Shown: positions 37,668-49,215, counted from the stretch's first letter. The stretch: 64,000 nt of DNA from Sinohyriopsis cumingii (GCA_028554795.2 CM068828.1:10301314-10365313); one strand, 5' to 3'. Translations and numbers: made by a program. The notes: generated by a model not told the origin, from the letters alone.

Positions 37668-38054
37668 ATGGCGTCAAACCAAATCGACAAAATTCAAACC
37701 TTGCAAGACGTTTTAGACAACTTAGGAATAATGGAACAGATGCTATTAAGACTGGTTGAAGACCATTATTCCTATAGTCCCCATCGTGTGAAGATGGAAA
37801 TTAATAATTTAAGGAAAGCAAAGGACAAGATTAGTGGTGTCATGAAAGAGATCAAGGAGGAGAAGGAGGATGAAGAGGAAAGAACAAGAATACGCAAATG
37901 GAATGAAAAGATTGAAAAAGAAGAAGAAAATGAAAAGAGAAAGAAAGAAGAGGAGGAAGAGAAGAAGAAAGAAGAGGAGGAGAAGAAAAAAAAGAAAGAG
38001 AAGAAGAGTGTAGGAGATAAAATAAGAACTTGGTGGAGGAAAAGAAGAAATTAG
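37668..38054 (+). CDS. Right-end accessory protein 3 (lysine/glutamate-rich helix)
   Basis: A 128-aa protein from ATG 37668 (MASNQIDKIQTLQDVLDNLG). The N-terminal helix is like the other two accessory proteins in pattern but weak in sequence. Residues 63-110 are a glutamate/lysine-rich helix (EEEEEKKKEEEEKKKKKE), ending in an aromatic/basic tail (IRTWWRKRRN). Its stop is 28 nt from a histone-type stem-loop inside the right TIR. It is transcribed outward, mirror-like to the 78-aa gene at the other end. Confidence 0.6.
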   Translation: MASNQIDKIQTLQDVLDNLGIMEQMLLRLVEDHYSYSPHRVKMEINNLRKAKDKISGVMKEIKEEKEDEEERTRIRKWNEKIEKEEENEKRKKEEEEEKKKEEEEKKKKKEKKSVGDKIRTWWRKRRN

Positions 38055-38079
38055 AAGAAGAAGAAGAAGAAGAAAACCC

Positions 38080-38497
38080 AAAGGCCCTTTTCAGGGCCAG
38101 CCATATTTCTCGAAAAGAGATAGTCTTTGAATTGCCTACCCCTTTTTTTATTTTATTTTTTTAAAAAAAAAATAGAGACCCTCCCTGTTTCAATTTTACA
38201 TAGACCCTATACAGTCCCAAGGGTTTATGTCCATGTTAAATTTACATAGACCCTATATTGTCCCAGGGTTTTTGGCCATGTTAATTCCCATAGACCCTAT
38301 ATGTTCCCACGATTTTTCTCCATGTTAAATTTACATAGACCCTATATTGTCCCAGGGTTTTTGGCCATGTTAATTCCCATAGACCCTATATGTTCCCACG
38401 ATTTTTCTCCATGTTAAATTTACATAGACCCTATATGTTCCCAAGGGGGTCTGTAATGATAAATCCCATAGACCCTATAAGATCCCCATATACTACT
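38080..38497 (-). repeat. Right terminal inverted repeat
   Basis: Reverse complement of the left TIR, including seven ATAGGGTCTATG motifs. Its A-rich (here T-rich) tract is shorter than on the left. The outer end ATACTACT is followed by the GCTATA duplication at 38498-38503. Confidence 0.95.
38083..38098 (+). promoter_or_regulatory. Histone-type mRNA 3' stem-loop for accessory gene 3
   Basis: GGCCCTTTTCAGGGCC preceded by CCCAAA, followed by AGCCA and CGAAAAGAG at 38111. Identical to the left-end stem-loop because both are in the TIR. Confidence 0.8.
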
Positions 38498-38503
38498 GCT
38501 ATA

Positions 38504-39738
38504 TTACAGCAGTCTTAGCATTTACAACACGTCGACTGATCGCAAGAACACACACACCCACACTTAGGCTTTGTTCAACCTACACTCTTTGCGTGTGAGA
38601 TTAGTTTTTATTTCATATATATTTTATATACGGCATTAATGTACATATTTTACTTCATTTATAGGTACGCAAACCTAGATGCATATAGTTTTAATGCTCT
38701 ACTTGGATTGCACAAGCCAATAGGCCTGTTCTAGTCAAGTACCTTTGAAATACATACCTTTAGGCTAGTCATGCTTGTTTCTCGATAATGATCATCGAAA
38801 CGAGAATACCATATAGTTTCAAATTAAAATATCCATTGAAAGGCAGGGTCTTTATTATTAACCACACGTTACCCCACCGCTATGAACATTATTCTACCAA
38901 ATTACCGCCCTGGTTAATAAGTCAGATCACGACTTCAGGTAATAGCCCTCACCTGATCAATTATGAACCTATCAGACAAGGACCCAATTATGTACATGAC
39001 AAAAGTTAAGTTATACCTATTGATCCAAACGTAAATGTAAAAAATGAGCCCAAACGAGCGGCATGCGGGTATCTGTATATACATCCTTTCCTGGAAATAA
39101 TAATAATAATAATAAAAAAGAGCCTCCCACAACCTCGTGCAGAATATACAAGTGTCCAAGATTATATATATATTGGAAGAAGTGTTCCAACCATTAATTA
39201 AAACATTTTTAAATGGGGATAAAGTTATCTCTCCTTCTGTGATTGAATGCAGTAATTAGATAAAATAGAAGTGTTTGAAGTGTCTGAGTATGTATGTATG
39301 TATGCACGGATGTATATATGTGCGAGCTATCTGAGCACTTAAGGTATAAAAGTCACAAATCCAGAGTTGAACTGATACAGAATGCTCTCTAAATAAATAG
39401 ATAAATAAATAAATAATAATTATAAAAATAACAGCATTAGCTGTGTAAATTTAACCTTTTATTATCTGCTTTGTCTGGCACTGATACTGCTGAACTTTAA
39501 AACGGCAGTCCAAGGACAAAAGTAGACGATGCTCAAAGAAGTACAATAAAGGTAGTAGGGAGATATAGAGCAAGAATTGAAGTGGGTAGGTAAACAAACA
39601 AAATTATCCATCTAAGAAGCCCCTCGTAGTAATATTTGCAGACTGTTGCTTAAGCAAAGAGTAATGCAGTCAAAATGGCAGAGTTCTGACCGAGACCGAT
39701 TGAGACATCACCATTAAAATGGACATATATAAAATGTT
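38504..39738. other. Non-coding host DNA right of the element
   Basis: AT-rich with a short (AAT)n run (39098-39116). No gene or splice-site-bounded exon is recognised. Confidence 0.5.
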
Positions 39739-41076
39739 CTACAACGTATCTACCCATACCTGTATAAATTCGACATCTTCTATCTCAATATAACCGCGGC
39801 TATATAATTCTGCATACAAAAAGGAAATGTTGTCAACATAATTTGAATTTTGTAAGTGTGAAAGAAGATCCGCTAGCCTCTTAACCTTTTGATAAATGTC
39901 ATTTTCTGCATTGAAATCTCCAAGAATTTCATGTACGTTCCTGTACTGAGTAACGTAAGGGGGTACAAACGCTAAACGCATGTTTTCTCGATGAAGGAAA
40001 AATTGAGTAAAATAACTACGCCAGATGTCGCTGACGCGACCATGGACGCTAATTGGCAAAGCCAAGTATTTGAACGCTGGCTCCATCCAAAGTGTTGCCT
40101 GAGCATTGAATGGTGCATACACGCCGGCTGGAAGAACAACAGGCAGGTGACTTTCTGTGGTGGCGCCGAAGTTAAACGGAGTATCCCTCGTGAACCTGTA
40201 AATTGCATCTACATCTGGTTGCAGGTTGGCCAGGGACTGAACAACACCTACTTTTATAGGTCTACTCGACTGACACAGTTTCGGAATAATGTCTTTATTT
40301 CGGATATCCTCCAAAGGAATCCCTCTGGGCCATGTATAAGATTCATTCACAACAAAGTAGGGGTACGGATTAAGAAGGTTAGACTTATATTCCGAACAAA
40401 CCGTCAAGTACTTCCAGTTCTCTTGCAATATACTGGCATTCACAACTCCAAGGTTATCATCGTCAAAGTCCCATATTAACTTCGCTCCATGATGAATGGC
40501 GTATAAATATCCAATATTTTTCCTTCCGAAATGTGCACGGGGAATAAGTGTTGATATCTCAGGGTAGAGAGCATCCTGTTCCTCAAGTGTCAGGAACTTA
40601 ACATTGACAGGACGTTTAATAGCACTTAAGTAAACCTCTTTTTTCGGCGTCTTTGTGTCGGCAGCTATAACAAGACACCATGTGCTATCCGCCGCCAATA
40701 ACTGCACAGCTGATGATGGGCTGTAAATTGTAGTCATCACCGCCCAATGCGTGCAGTTTAAAGTGTCATCCTTGGCATGAGATATCTGCCTTGGTCGCGA
40801 AATATCCGGGCGTTCTCTAAATATATCTCCTTTGAATACCGGTGCAGACAGACCGCTAATGAATTTTTGTACAGTAGGCATATGTTTCGCAGATCTGAAA
40901 CTACTTCCAGCTACATGTTCACATTTTCCTGGGTCGGTCTTAATGTGCCAGTTGTATACTATATACAACATGGTAATCGCGAAGAATACAGCAACACATG
41001 TCAGGACAGATGAATTCCTCATTTTTGTTTCCAAGTTCCCAACTGAAGCGACTATGGAGTACAAACAATTATGCAT
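39739..41076 (-). CDS. DUF288/STELLO-like glycosyltransferase, type II membrane protein
   Basis: A 445-aa single frame. A short cytoplasmic N-terminus is followed by a signal-anchor helix (SVLTCVAVFFAITMLYIVYN, about 24-43), then a lumenal domain. Conserved DUF288 features are WAVMTTIYSPSSAVQ, WCLVIAADTKTP, HFGRKNIGYLYAIHHGA and WDFDDDN, the last a likely metal-binding DxD-type site. Golgi glycan synthesis or organisation of glycosyltransferases is the family role. M19 is an alternative start. A CAG|GTATGG at 39760/39759 near the stop is a good splice donor, so the true protein may continue in another exon. Confidence 0.75.
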   Translation of the reverse strand: MHNCLYSIVASVGNLETKMRNSSVLTCVAVFFAITMLYIVYNWHIKTDPGKCEHVAGSSFRSAKHMPTVQKFISGLSAPVFKGDIFRERPDISRPRQISHAKDDTLNCTHWAVMTTIYSPSSAVQLLAADSTWCLVIAADTKTPKKEVYLSAIKRPVNVKFLTLEEQDALYPEISTLIPRAHFGRKNIGYLYAIHHGAKLIWDFDDDNLGVVNASILQENWKYLTVCSEYKSNLLNPYPYFVVNESYTWPRGIPLEDIRNKDIIPKLCQSSRPIKVGVVQSLANLQPDVDAIYRFTRDTPFNFGATTESHLPVVLPAGVYAPFNAQATLWMEPAFKYLALPISVHGRVSDIWRSYFTQFFLHRENMRLAFVPPYVTQYRNVHEILGDFNAENDIYQKVKRLADLLSHLQNSNYVDNISFLYAELYSRGYIEIEDVEFIQVWVDTL

Positions 41077-41099
41077 CCATGTCGCTTTACACTGTGCCT

Positions 41100-41430
41100 A
41101 GTAATATCGATGACTTGCTAGTTCATTGTTTGGAACACTATTTTTGACGTGTATCCAACCGGCAAGTAACTTTATTATGTTACTACCACTGCGCGTGCGC
41201 GATATTCTCCCGTGAATCAAATTTCGAGACCTCGTCAGGATAATATGATCATTGACAGGGAATAGGTTTCTTTAAGGTACGACACGCCCTAAGCGATCGG
41301 TGTGGCAGTACTACCTGAATAAAAAAATTAAGAGTCCTGCAATTTTAAAAAGAATTATTATGGTTTTCTTCACGCGATACGTTATATGTGATTTTTTGGC
41401 TCCGCGAAGTCTAAACTGTTGGGGGTGGGG
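41100..41430. other. Non-coding, possible promoter region of the glycosyltransferase gene
   Basis: Upstream of a minus-strand gene. It has a GCGCGTGCGCG stretch near 41190-41200. No TATA is evident. Confidence 0.3.
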
Positions 41431-41657
41431 GAGGGGTCCGGGTGGTGTAAAGCGTTCGCTTTACCGATCACTGCAATATCACATCTGTCCGCGTGGGTTC
41501 GAACTCCATCTAGCTCGACAACGTGTTTATATGAGAAAGCTTGCCAGTTTTTATCGCTGTTTTCCAAGTTTCTTCCTTCACTAATTATACTGGCTGCCAG
41601 AGAGAGCCTATCGTGTACTAAAAAATGGCGTTTAGGCCTAACACCCAACAACAACCT
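41431..41657 (+). repeat. SINE family 2, diverged copy
   Basis: Contains TATGAGAAAGCTTGCCAG and ends CCTAACACCCAACAACAACC. The tRNA-like head is diverged. Confidence 0.65.
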
Positions 41658-43810
41658 CAAAGCTGTTAAACACTCATCTGCGTCGGACTTGGTGTCAACA
41701 CTTATAAAAATATAAAGCATTATTTCCTGGTCCTTGACAACAGTGTGCAGTCCGTTTCATAGAGCGGATGCAGACAATGAGGCATTGAACGTTGGGGGGT
41801 GGGGTGGCGGCAGCCACCACCATCACTCACAGCTCTTGCATTTTAAGCGTTCTCATGGCATAATTTTAGCTTCGTAACTGTAAAGGGGGCGCTCACCTGT
41901 TAATATGTACTTCTGAGAGAGTGACGTATGTAAGGTGAAGTAGTTCGCATTTAAAACATGCACAATGGAGAGAATGTTGGCATACCTCTATGCTACATTA
42001 ATGTAATGTGGATGATATTTCTTTGGATATTGTACTTTTGGAAATTTTACATGATTTAAGCACACTGCTAACTAAAATGACTGCTCCATTGTGTTAAAAA
42101 ATAGCCTGAATTAGTCTAAAGTACACTATACATAGCAGCTATTAAAATAGGGAAAATGAATTTTGCCAGACTAGACAATACCAGCTTCTGAAAGTGCAAT
42201 GAATGAATTACCAAATATATAAAATGTAAAAAAATGTATCAGCTCTTTTTTATACAATTTACCTCTGCAGTTCAGGAAGTGAAAATGACCAAGTAGAGCT
42301 AGCACTTTTTTGAAAGGTGCACATCTGGAGTAAGGCCAAGCTGTATATTTTATAACCCATAGTACACCCATCAATCATACACCAAAATAAAGGCAATTAA
42401 AGGTTCTTTGAATTATACCTAAGATATACAAGGTCTTTTTTAAATAGCCAGTATAACCAGTGAGGAAAGCCGGGGAAATTCTTTTTCTTTAAAATCTATG
42501 CAAAATACGAAACTGTAGAGCGCCACTAAAGAAAAGTTCGTCTAGGAATGTTAATTGTTCCGGTCAGCACCCTCTTCCCTAATCTGCCTACTAGTGGTGG
42601 AGGGCGCTATCTTTCACTCATGTTTCAAGTTTATTTCACAAGCTTGGTTCATGATTAACTTGTTAGATTAGATGATTGTATTTATCTCTTTTAGTATTAC
42701 ACCTTTACAACAAAAGACATTGTAAAATAATTTCACATTTTAATGTCACAAGTTAATTTTTGTATTAATTTATCTCGTGACCAGCTATATTTGTTTAAAT
42801 CCCAGTACACATAATGTTATACTGGAAACATGAAACTCGGCAAGGAGCTGCATCTTGGTGAGTACTACACCTGCATAAAAAGTATGTCTCTGTGGCCCAT
42901 AGTTCATTCTTCACTGGTGTTGGTTACATTTTATGCTTTGGGTTTATTTATCAAGTTCTGTTCATACAATAGTCATCAATCATCCTTATTACTAAAACAC
43001 ACAACAAAAAGTCATGTTAAGTTTTTGCAATTACCTCATGACTACACAGGCTTTTTGCACCATGTATACATATTGCTATACCTAGAATCATGAAACGTGC
43101 TTATGGGAATACTTAATAAGTACTACACATCTATCATATAAATAGGTCACTGTGGCCCATATTTCATGCTTAACTGACTTTAGTTTAATTGTGTTAATTT
43201 GTTAATCATTTTTCATGCTAGACTTTTTACAATATGAATGAATGCATCTCTGATAGTACAAAATTATTACAACAAAAGAGGGTCACTATGACCTACATTT
43301 CAGATTTACTGGGCTGCAGGAAGAGAAGTGTCACAAATAGTTTTTTTTCCTACATCTGCACATTAGTGTTTTGTTCGCTAGATCTTATATTCACTTAAGC
43401 ATTTTAAAATACCGTCATTTTGCTGCCACGTAAATTTTCCGCCATACATCTTGGCAGTAGCATGGGGCGGAGGGGGGTTTAATATGAGTGCAAGAGGTCT
43501 TGTGGTACCAAAACCATGGGTGCTGGCGGTCTTCGGATGCCAAAACCCCTTTGGGCCATCCTTGTTGCCCATTTACCCTTAGGATGCCACTGGGCATGGG
43601 CCTATAGTTAGCGAGTTCTCATGCAACTAGAGACCTTGCCTTTGACCTAGTTCCATCCTGTTTCAGTAATGAGCGCATGTCCATGTGATACTGAGTGCAG
43701 GTACAAGAGTTCTAGGAGAATGTTGCCGTTACTCGTGTCATGCATTCTTTTCCTGCTTGCAATGAATTATTAACTAATCTATTCGAATATAATGGTGTAT
43801 GTATATAGTT
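41658..43810. other. Non-coding host DNA
   Basis: No gene seen. A C/G-rich patch at 41793-41825 and scattered short frames (for example 42830-43093) lack support. Confidence 0.5.
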
Positions 43811-43813
43811 AGC

Positions 43814-43815
<2 letters not shown>

Positions 43816-43861
<46 letters not shown>
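43816..43861. repeat. (AT)n microsatellite
   Basis: About 45 bp of AT repeats. Confidence 0.9.
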
Positions 43862-43863
<2 letters not shown>

Positions 43864-46720
43864 ATTTTCTTGAGTGCACATAACTATGGTGACTTCAGAT
43901 ACATTAGTAAAGAAATGATAGAAAATTTAAACCCATTATAAAAATTCTGAAGGGAAGGGATGGCCTCCAGGATGTAACACATTAAATGATATGATGGTAT
44001 CTAACATACTACAATGTTGCCAAAATCATCTCAAGCAAATGTAATAGAAATACAAACAGAAATATTGTGGGTGACTTTGGATGAGACATTGAGACAGCTC
44101 TTTACACCTAACATGAAGAACACTGCTACTGAATGTTGCTCTCAAACTGAGAACTCATATCACCTCTAAAGCGGGAGCAGAGAAGAACAACGATAGTGGA
44201 AAATGCCAAATGTGATGCACTTTTTTAATTTTTATTGTGGTGCCCACAACTAGGAACATCTGTTAACATGTATTTAGCATTAGGGTGAAATTCCAAACCA
44301 GGCTGCCCAAGGATTGCCTTCCCACCACTTACTCTGACAGCTCTCCACACTCTCAGTCCTGAAATATTGTGAGGTATTGCGAGAAAAGTACAATGTCTGC
44401 ACAGAAATATACTGCAAACAACCCACCTCATTTTTTGCATACAACGCCACACATCGGCGTAGAGCAATATCTGCCAGCACATAATGCAAAGGCAGATCTG
44501 GGTCTAATCTATCCGTAGTCGGCTGTAACTTGTACACAGGTTGAATATGGTGATTATCAGCTAAAATATCTGTAACTGTACAGGTATTTTACTAATTATA
44601 GGTGTTGGCATGAGTCTTCCATATAGGATTCATGAAATATCATAATGAACTGCATCGCTTACCACAACATTCTCACCTCATTTAACTTTTAAAAAAAGCA
44701 TTCAACAAAGATGAATTGGCCACTAAGAAACTGTCAGATTTGGAAATTTCAAATGATAGAAAACGAGAATGTGAATTTTTTTCATCCAATATAACAATCA
44801 AGCAACATTCCCGGAGGCAAATGTCTACATAAAATATGTAATTCAAAACCCCTGTAAGGAGGCCTTTATAGTGGTAATAAAAACAGTGCATGCATTACAC
44901 ACAAAGCCACATCATCTAAATTATTTGATTCCCGTTCATGAACATTTCTTCTCCTGTGTTCAATGCCATTTTTAGTACCTGATAGGCTGGCTGTACAAGG
45001 GTTGCTAGTACAACTGGTGGAGGATGAATCTGGGAAGAATTACTGACCTATGGGAAGCTACTGATAAGCTTTATGACTTCTGGAAATTTCAAAAGCTAAA
45101 AAAACACACACACAAATTTATAAAATGGTTAGTTAAAATAACTCTAAAATTGGAACACATGGCAACCTTAAACAATGCTGATACCTCCTGGAGCTAAAAC
45201 CTATCGGGATCAAACTTGAAATGGGCTGAAACCTCTGGCAGCCATAGAGAGTAGCTCAAAGAAATGCCTTTTTCTGCATGGATATGAAAAGACCGATACA
45301 AATCTAGAAAGTTCCATCGAAAACAAATTATCCCTGGTCATATGACTAGTTGCCCAGGTCTGACCTTAGTACATATACTAGGATTGCCTAATGTGGGCAA
45401 GATATTTTTGCTTAAAGTGATAAAAACCAGGAACTTTTATATACAATGCACAATTCTCTAGCACAACTCATTTTCCAGTGATCTAATGGACTAAAATAAT
45501 TGAAAAATATTCTTTTTGGACAACACGATAAAAGATGTGTAAAACAGTTGCTTGGGTTTTGAATGATTTACCTAACCCATTACTGCCCTCCTTAATATCC
45601 ATATCTTTTGACGTCAACACTGATGATCACTGTAAATTTATCTAGGTCAACAATGCAAGCCCCATAGAAAATGGACTACTTGGGATGTTTTCTGTGATAA
45701 ATTACAGAAATACACATGTAGGAGATTATAAAATTATGTCTTTGTATAGGTAAGTAGAGATAGTTTGATTCTTAGAATGTGTACCATGTTACAAAGTGAT
45801 GCGGATAATGGTAATTTATTGCATGTTAAATCTGTCAGATTATCTAGAATTTTATTACATCTGGAGCAATAAATTTGATATTGTGATTACAGTCTGTTAA
45901 ACAAGAAACAGTTTCAGATCAATACAAGCAAAAATAGATATCTTCTGTGAAGTCATCAAACAAGCGAGAGTATTTTTGATTTTCATCCAACAAGATACAG
46001 CTCACATTAAAATTGCCCCAATTAGATTTTGAACAGAATCACATAACTTGAATACAGAAATGAGTTGTTATGAGTATATTCAATGAAAGAACAGCTACGT
46101 AATAGGTGTAATTTAAGAACTGTCAAAAATGAATATCACCTTTTGCGTTTTCCATTTTATAGGAGCTGAGAAGAAAATATTAACCATGATATTATTGTTC
46201 ACGACCGAATATAGAAACATTTAAAGCCATTATATCTGCAAATTCAAAAAGAAATCTTACTACATAGTTTAAACAACAGAAATGATCTAAAAATAACAGA
46301 GTACAAGTGATTACAATTATATTAATATTAATTTGGCTTGTATATTTTATGTAATTGAGAATTTATACTCACTAAATGCAGTCGTTATTTAATATTCAAT
46401 AAAATTATGTTACTTATCTTTTGTAGTAATACAAGTTTGCACCACAGCATCTGTAGCTATAAATAGTTTTTGCAAATGAATGCTAAGAAAGATTTTAGTT
46501 CTGCTCAGTTTATGGATACAGTTGCTAGGGAGATGTATGGGTGATTAAGTGAATGGATGAGTAAGAAATAACAATCATAGCTGGAAAGCTAGCAAAAAAA
46601 CCCCACATGGACCAATGTTTGGTCAGGTATGAGTTCGTACTTGGTTAGGTATGAGTTTGTACATCACTGTCATCATTATTATGCACTAGGACTACCATAC
46701 ATGTACCCAGCTTGTTAATC
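43862..46720. other. Non-coding host DNA with diverged repeats
   Basis: A degenerate SINE family 2 fragment lies at about 44962-45085 (minus), and 44400-44540 contains AGACCCAGATCTGCC, a phrase shared with the foldback repeats at 58360 and 59190. No exon is supported. Confidence 0.5.
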
Positions 46721-46725
46721 CCAGA

Positions 46726-47312
46726 TAGGGGCCTGGGTGGCCCAGTGCTCTAAAGTGCTCACCATTACTGATCATAGCCATCTCACCTCTGTCCACATGG
46801 GTTTGTGTGTGTGCATGTCATTTGGATTTTTAATGTAGCTTTAACAATTTTTCAGTCATACTGCTACAATGTATGCAGTGTGGCAGTTTATAGTGATGTC
46901 TAGCACTGGGGCATCATGTCGCAGACATGTAGCATGATGTCCCACCCAGTCACATTATCCTGCCACCAGGCCGACCAGTCCTAACACTAACCTCGTAATG
47001 CTGAGTGCCAAGCAAGGAAGCTGTTAGTACCATTTTTGTAAGTCTTTGGTGTGACTTGGCTGGGAATTGTACCCACAACCTCCCTCATCCGAGGCGGACG
47101 CTCTAACCACTAGGCCATCGGAACAGTCACGTGGGTTTGAGTCTTGGGTTCGGCCAATGTGGATTGTGAGAAAGCTGCCAGTAGCTTCCAGTGGGTCAGT
47201 GGTTCTTACTGGGATTTTCCCTGATTCTTCCTCTACCAGTTATACTATCCGCCATATACAGCCTATTTTGCACAGAGAATGGTGTTAAACCCCACAACAA
47301 CACAACAAACAA
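46726..47312 (+). mobile_element. SINE family 2 interrupted by a SINE family 1
   Basis: The tRNA-like head of family 2 (GGGCCTGGGTGGCCCAGTGC) begins at 46726 and stops at CATGGGTTT (46797-46805). Family 1 follows in minus orientation (about 46808-47126). The family 2 body then resumes at CGTGGGTTTGAGTC, ending CCCACAACAACACAACAAAC. The near-repeated CACATGGGTTT/CACGTGGGTTT is a plausible target duplication. Confidence 0.8.
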
Positions 47313-48992
47313 CAAAATCTCAACTATGAAAGATTTTACTAATATGCAGACAAAAATGCGTGCATTTGGGCGACACTACAAAATCTTAATAACTGACATT
47401 TTCATATAATCTATCACTTTATATGGGCTTAAATGAATGAATGTAAAAATAGAAAGTAGCGGACAGTTTTTTTATTTGATTTTAAATATGTTAATGTATT
47501 CATATTTTTAAATAGCAATATACATACATTTACAAGGAATAGCTTCTATACAAAATGTACAATAATTTAACCAATAAGCATATTTTCATACAAAGAATTA
47601 CATGTACTCAGTTAGAAAAACACACAATTTATGTACTGTATGAAAGGAGAAGTTAAGAATAAGAATGAAAATTAAATGCCCAAAGAAAAACACACAAAGC
47701 ATAAAAAATAGCATGGACACTGTAACATAAACTAGTATTCTGTAGAAACCAGTATCTCATCCGCATCTAGGCATCAACATTTCCCCGGCCTCAACCTCAA
47801 ATCTCTGACTTGGGAAAACTTAATTCATAACTTTAAGGTTGATGCTGTCACCACTGCTGGAAAAGAGATACATGTTTCTTCAGGCTTACAGAAGTGAGAC
47901 AACAAGGAATCTTCACTAACTTTACCAAACGATTAGTTATAATTTACTATCTGCATGTCAACATGTAACTACATGCAACTTGAATATGCTATTAGCAAGC
48001 ACTAAAAATTGTATTACCATAAGACAAAGCATGAGATTCCCAAACAATAGAGCACTTTAAATGGTACCAAGTCCCTTATATTTCTCACTTCATACAAGAG
48101 CTTTCAACAACAATGTTTATTTCTCTACAGAAGAGAATTTAAATCATGCCTCTACTCATGATACCCTCATATCTACCCTAGTTAACGCTGCAATTCAAAT
48201 TCTAACAATGAATACCAAGAATATTACATATATCACATTGAGAAGCATATTGTATATACTCGCTCACAAGTCTAGTTCAACTGCAAGCTTCACAAACCGA
48301 GATCTGCCACTGCAAAATACATCAGTAAATCTGGGTCCACGAAGTTTGTTATGAGTAATCAGTATAACAAACAAAACAGACTCTGATCTGCACGTGCATT
48401 ATACAACAATAGATCAGAGTTAATGTTGTTTTAAGTTGGAATTGACTTATAAACGAGTAAAGACCACATTCATTTTCAAGCACTGTGAATTTATTATTTA
48501 TCGTGGGTAGCAATTTTAGTGGTTTTTGCAAAAACTAGATCCGTCAGTAAGCAGATGCTTACGGAATGTCCACAGCAAGATATGGAGTGCAAATATAGTT
48601 TTCAACAAATGAAGAGGTAACTCTATAAGCACTAATCAGACAGCTGTTACAAGTTCTTAAAAATTTCATAAGAATATCTCGAATGGTTTTGGATACATTA
48701 ATGGACAAGAGTCTGAAGGTCCGCCAGACAGGCAGACAGACAGAAGAACACAATAAAGATAGCTCTTAAAATGCCAAGCACAGAGACTCAATTGTTTTTA
48801 CAGAGCAGAATATTCTTGTCACAATGCAAAAATATACCAAGTTTCATGAAGATGTAAATTATTAAGTCAACAAAAGTGTGATGGACTAACAGACAAGATA
48901 ACTTCATTATACCCCTTCCCCCATGTTCCATGTACTTTGATCGTTACTTTAATTAATTACCAATATGCTTCAGATGGGGAAGAAGATCTTGT
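47313..48992. other. Non-coding host DNA
   Basis: No gene is supported. A fragment of the CAGATC-type foldback repeat lies near 48300-48420. Confidence 0.5.
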
Positions 48993-49215
48993 TTATTTTC
49001 CAGAGGAATTTTTATTCATTCGATCTGCAAAGTCTTGGTTTGTAGCAACTAGGAAATCAACGATAATTGGTACCCCACTTACAAGTGAGAATTCAGAATA
49101 AGATTCAAGAAAATTACCCCTTCTAATATTAAAGAAGATGTCTTCTACAATAAGATCTTTTATTCTTCTAGAGCACTTATCTGGCTTGTTAAATCCTGTC
49201 ATCATGCTACTATCA
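48993..49215 (-). CDS. Probable terminal exon of an unidentified host gene
   Basis: On the minus strand a splice acceptor (TTTTTTCCTTCCTAG, AG at 49217-49216) is followed by an open frame from 49215: after one base, codons read DSSMMTGFNKPDKCSRRIKD and end at a stop after GK. The sequence is protein-like (VEDIFFNIRRGNFLESY), with no recognised family. A polypyrimidine acceptor next to a full open exon supports a real exon. It may belong to the same gene as the exons to the right. Confidence 0.5.

Larger units (their letters stand above)
18195..38497 (+). mobile_element. Complete Polinton/Maverick (adintovirus-like) element
   Basis: A 20.3-kb unit begins AGTAGTATAT and ends ATATACTACT, with inverted repeats of about 420-440 bp and identical 6-bp GCTATA on both sides (18189-18194 and 38498-38503). 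The 6-bp duplication and AG...CT ends are as known for Polintons. It holds the defining gene set: protein-primed PolB, retroviral-type integrase, packaging ATPase, adenain-like protease, double-jelly-roll-type major capsid and penton-like proteins. Almost all frames are intact and the two TIRs are nearly identical, so the insertion is recent or the element is still competent. Accessory genes are clustered near both ends. Confidence 0.95.

Noticed and set aside
18195..38497. Presence of real histone genes, which would explain the histone-type stem-loops
   Set aside because: None of the ORFs next to the stem-loops has a histone fold or histone motifs; they encode arginine-rich, coiled-coil or glutamate/lysine-rich proteins.
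42830..43093. A small membrane protein gene
   Set aside because: No splice signals, promoter or recognisable family; it could arise by chance in AT-rich DNA.
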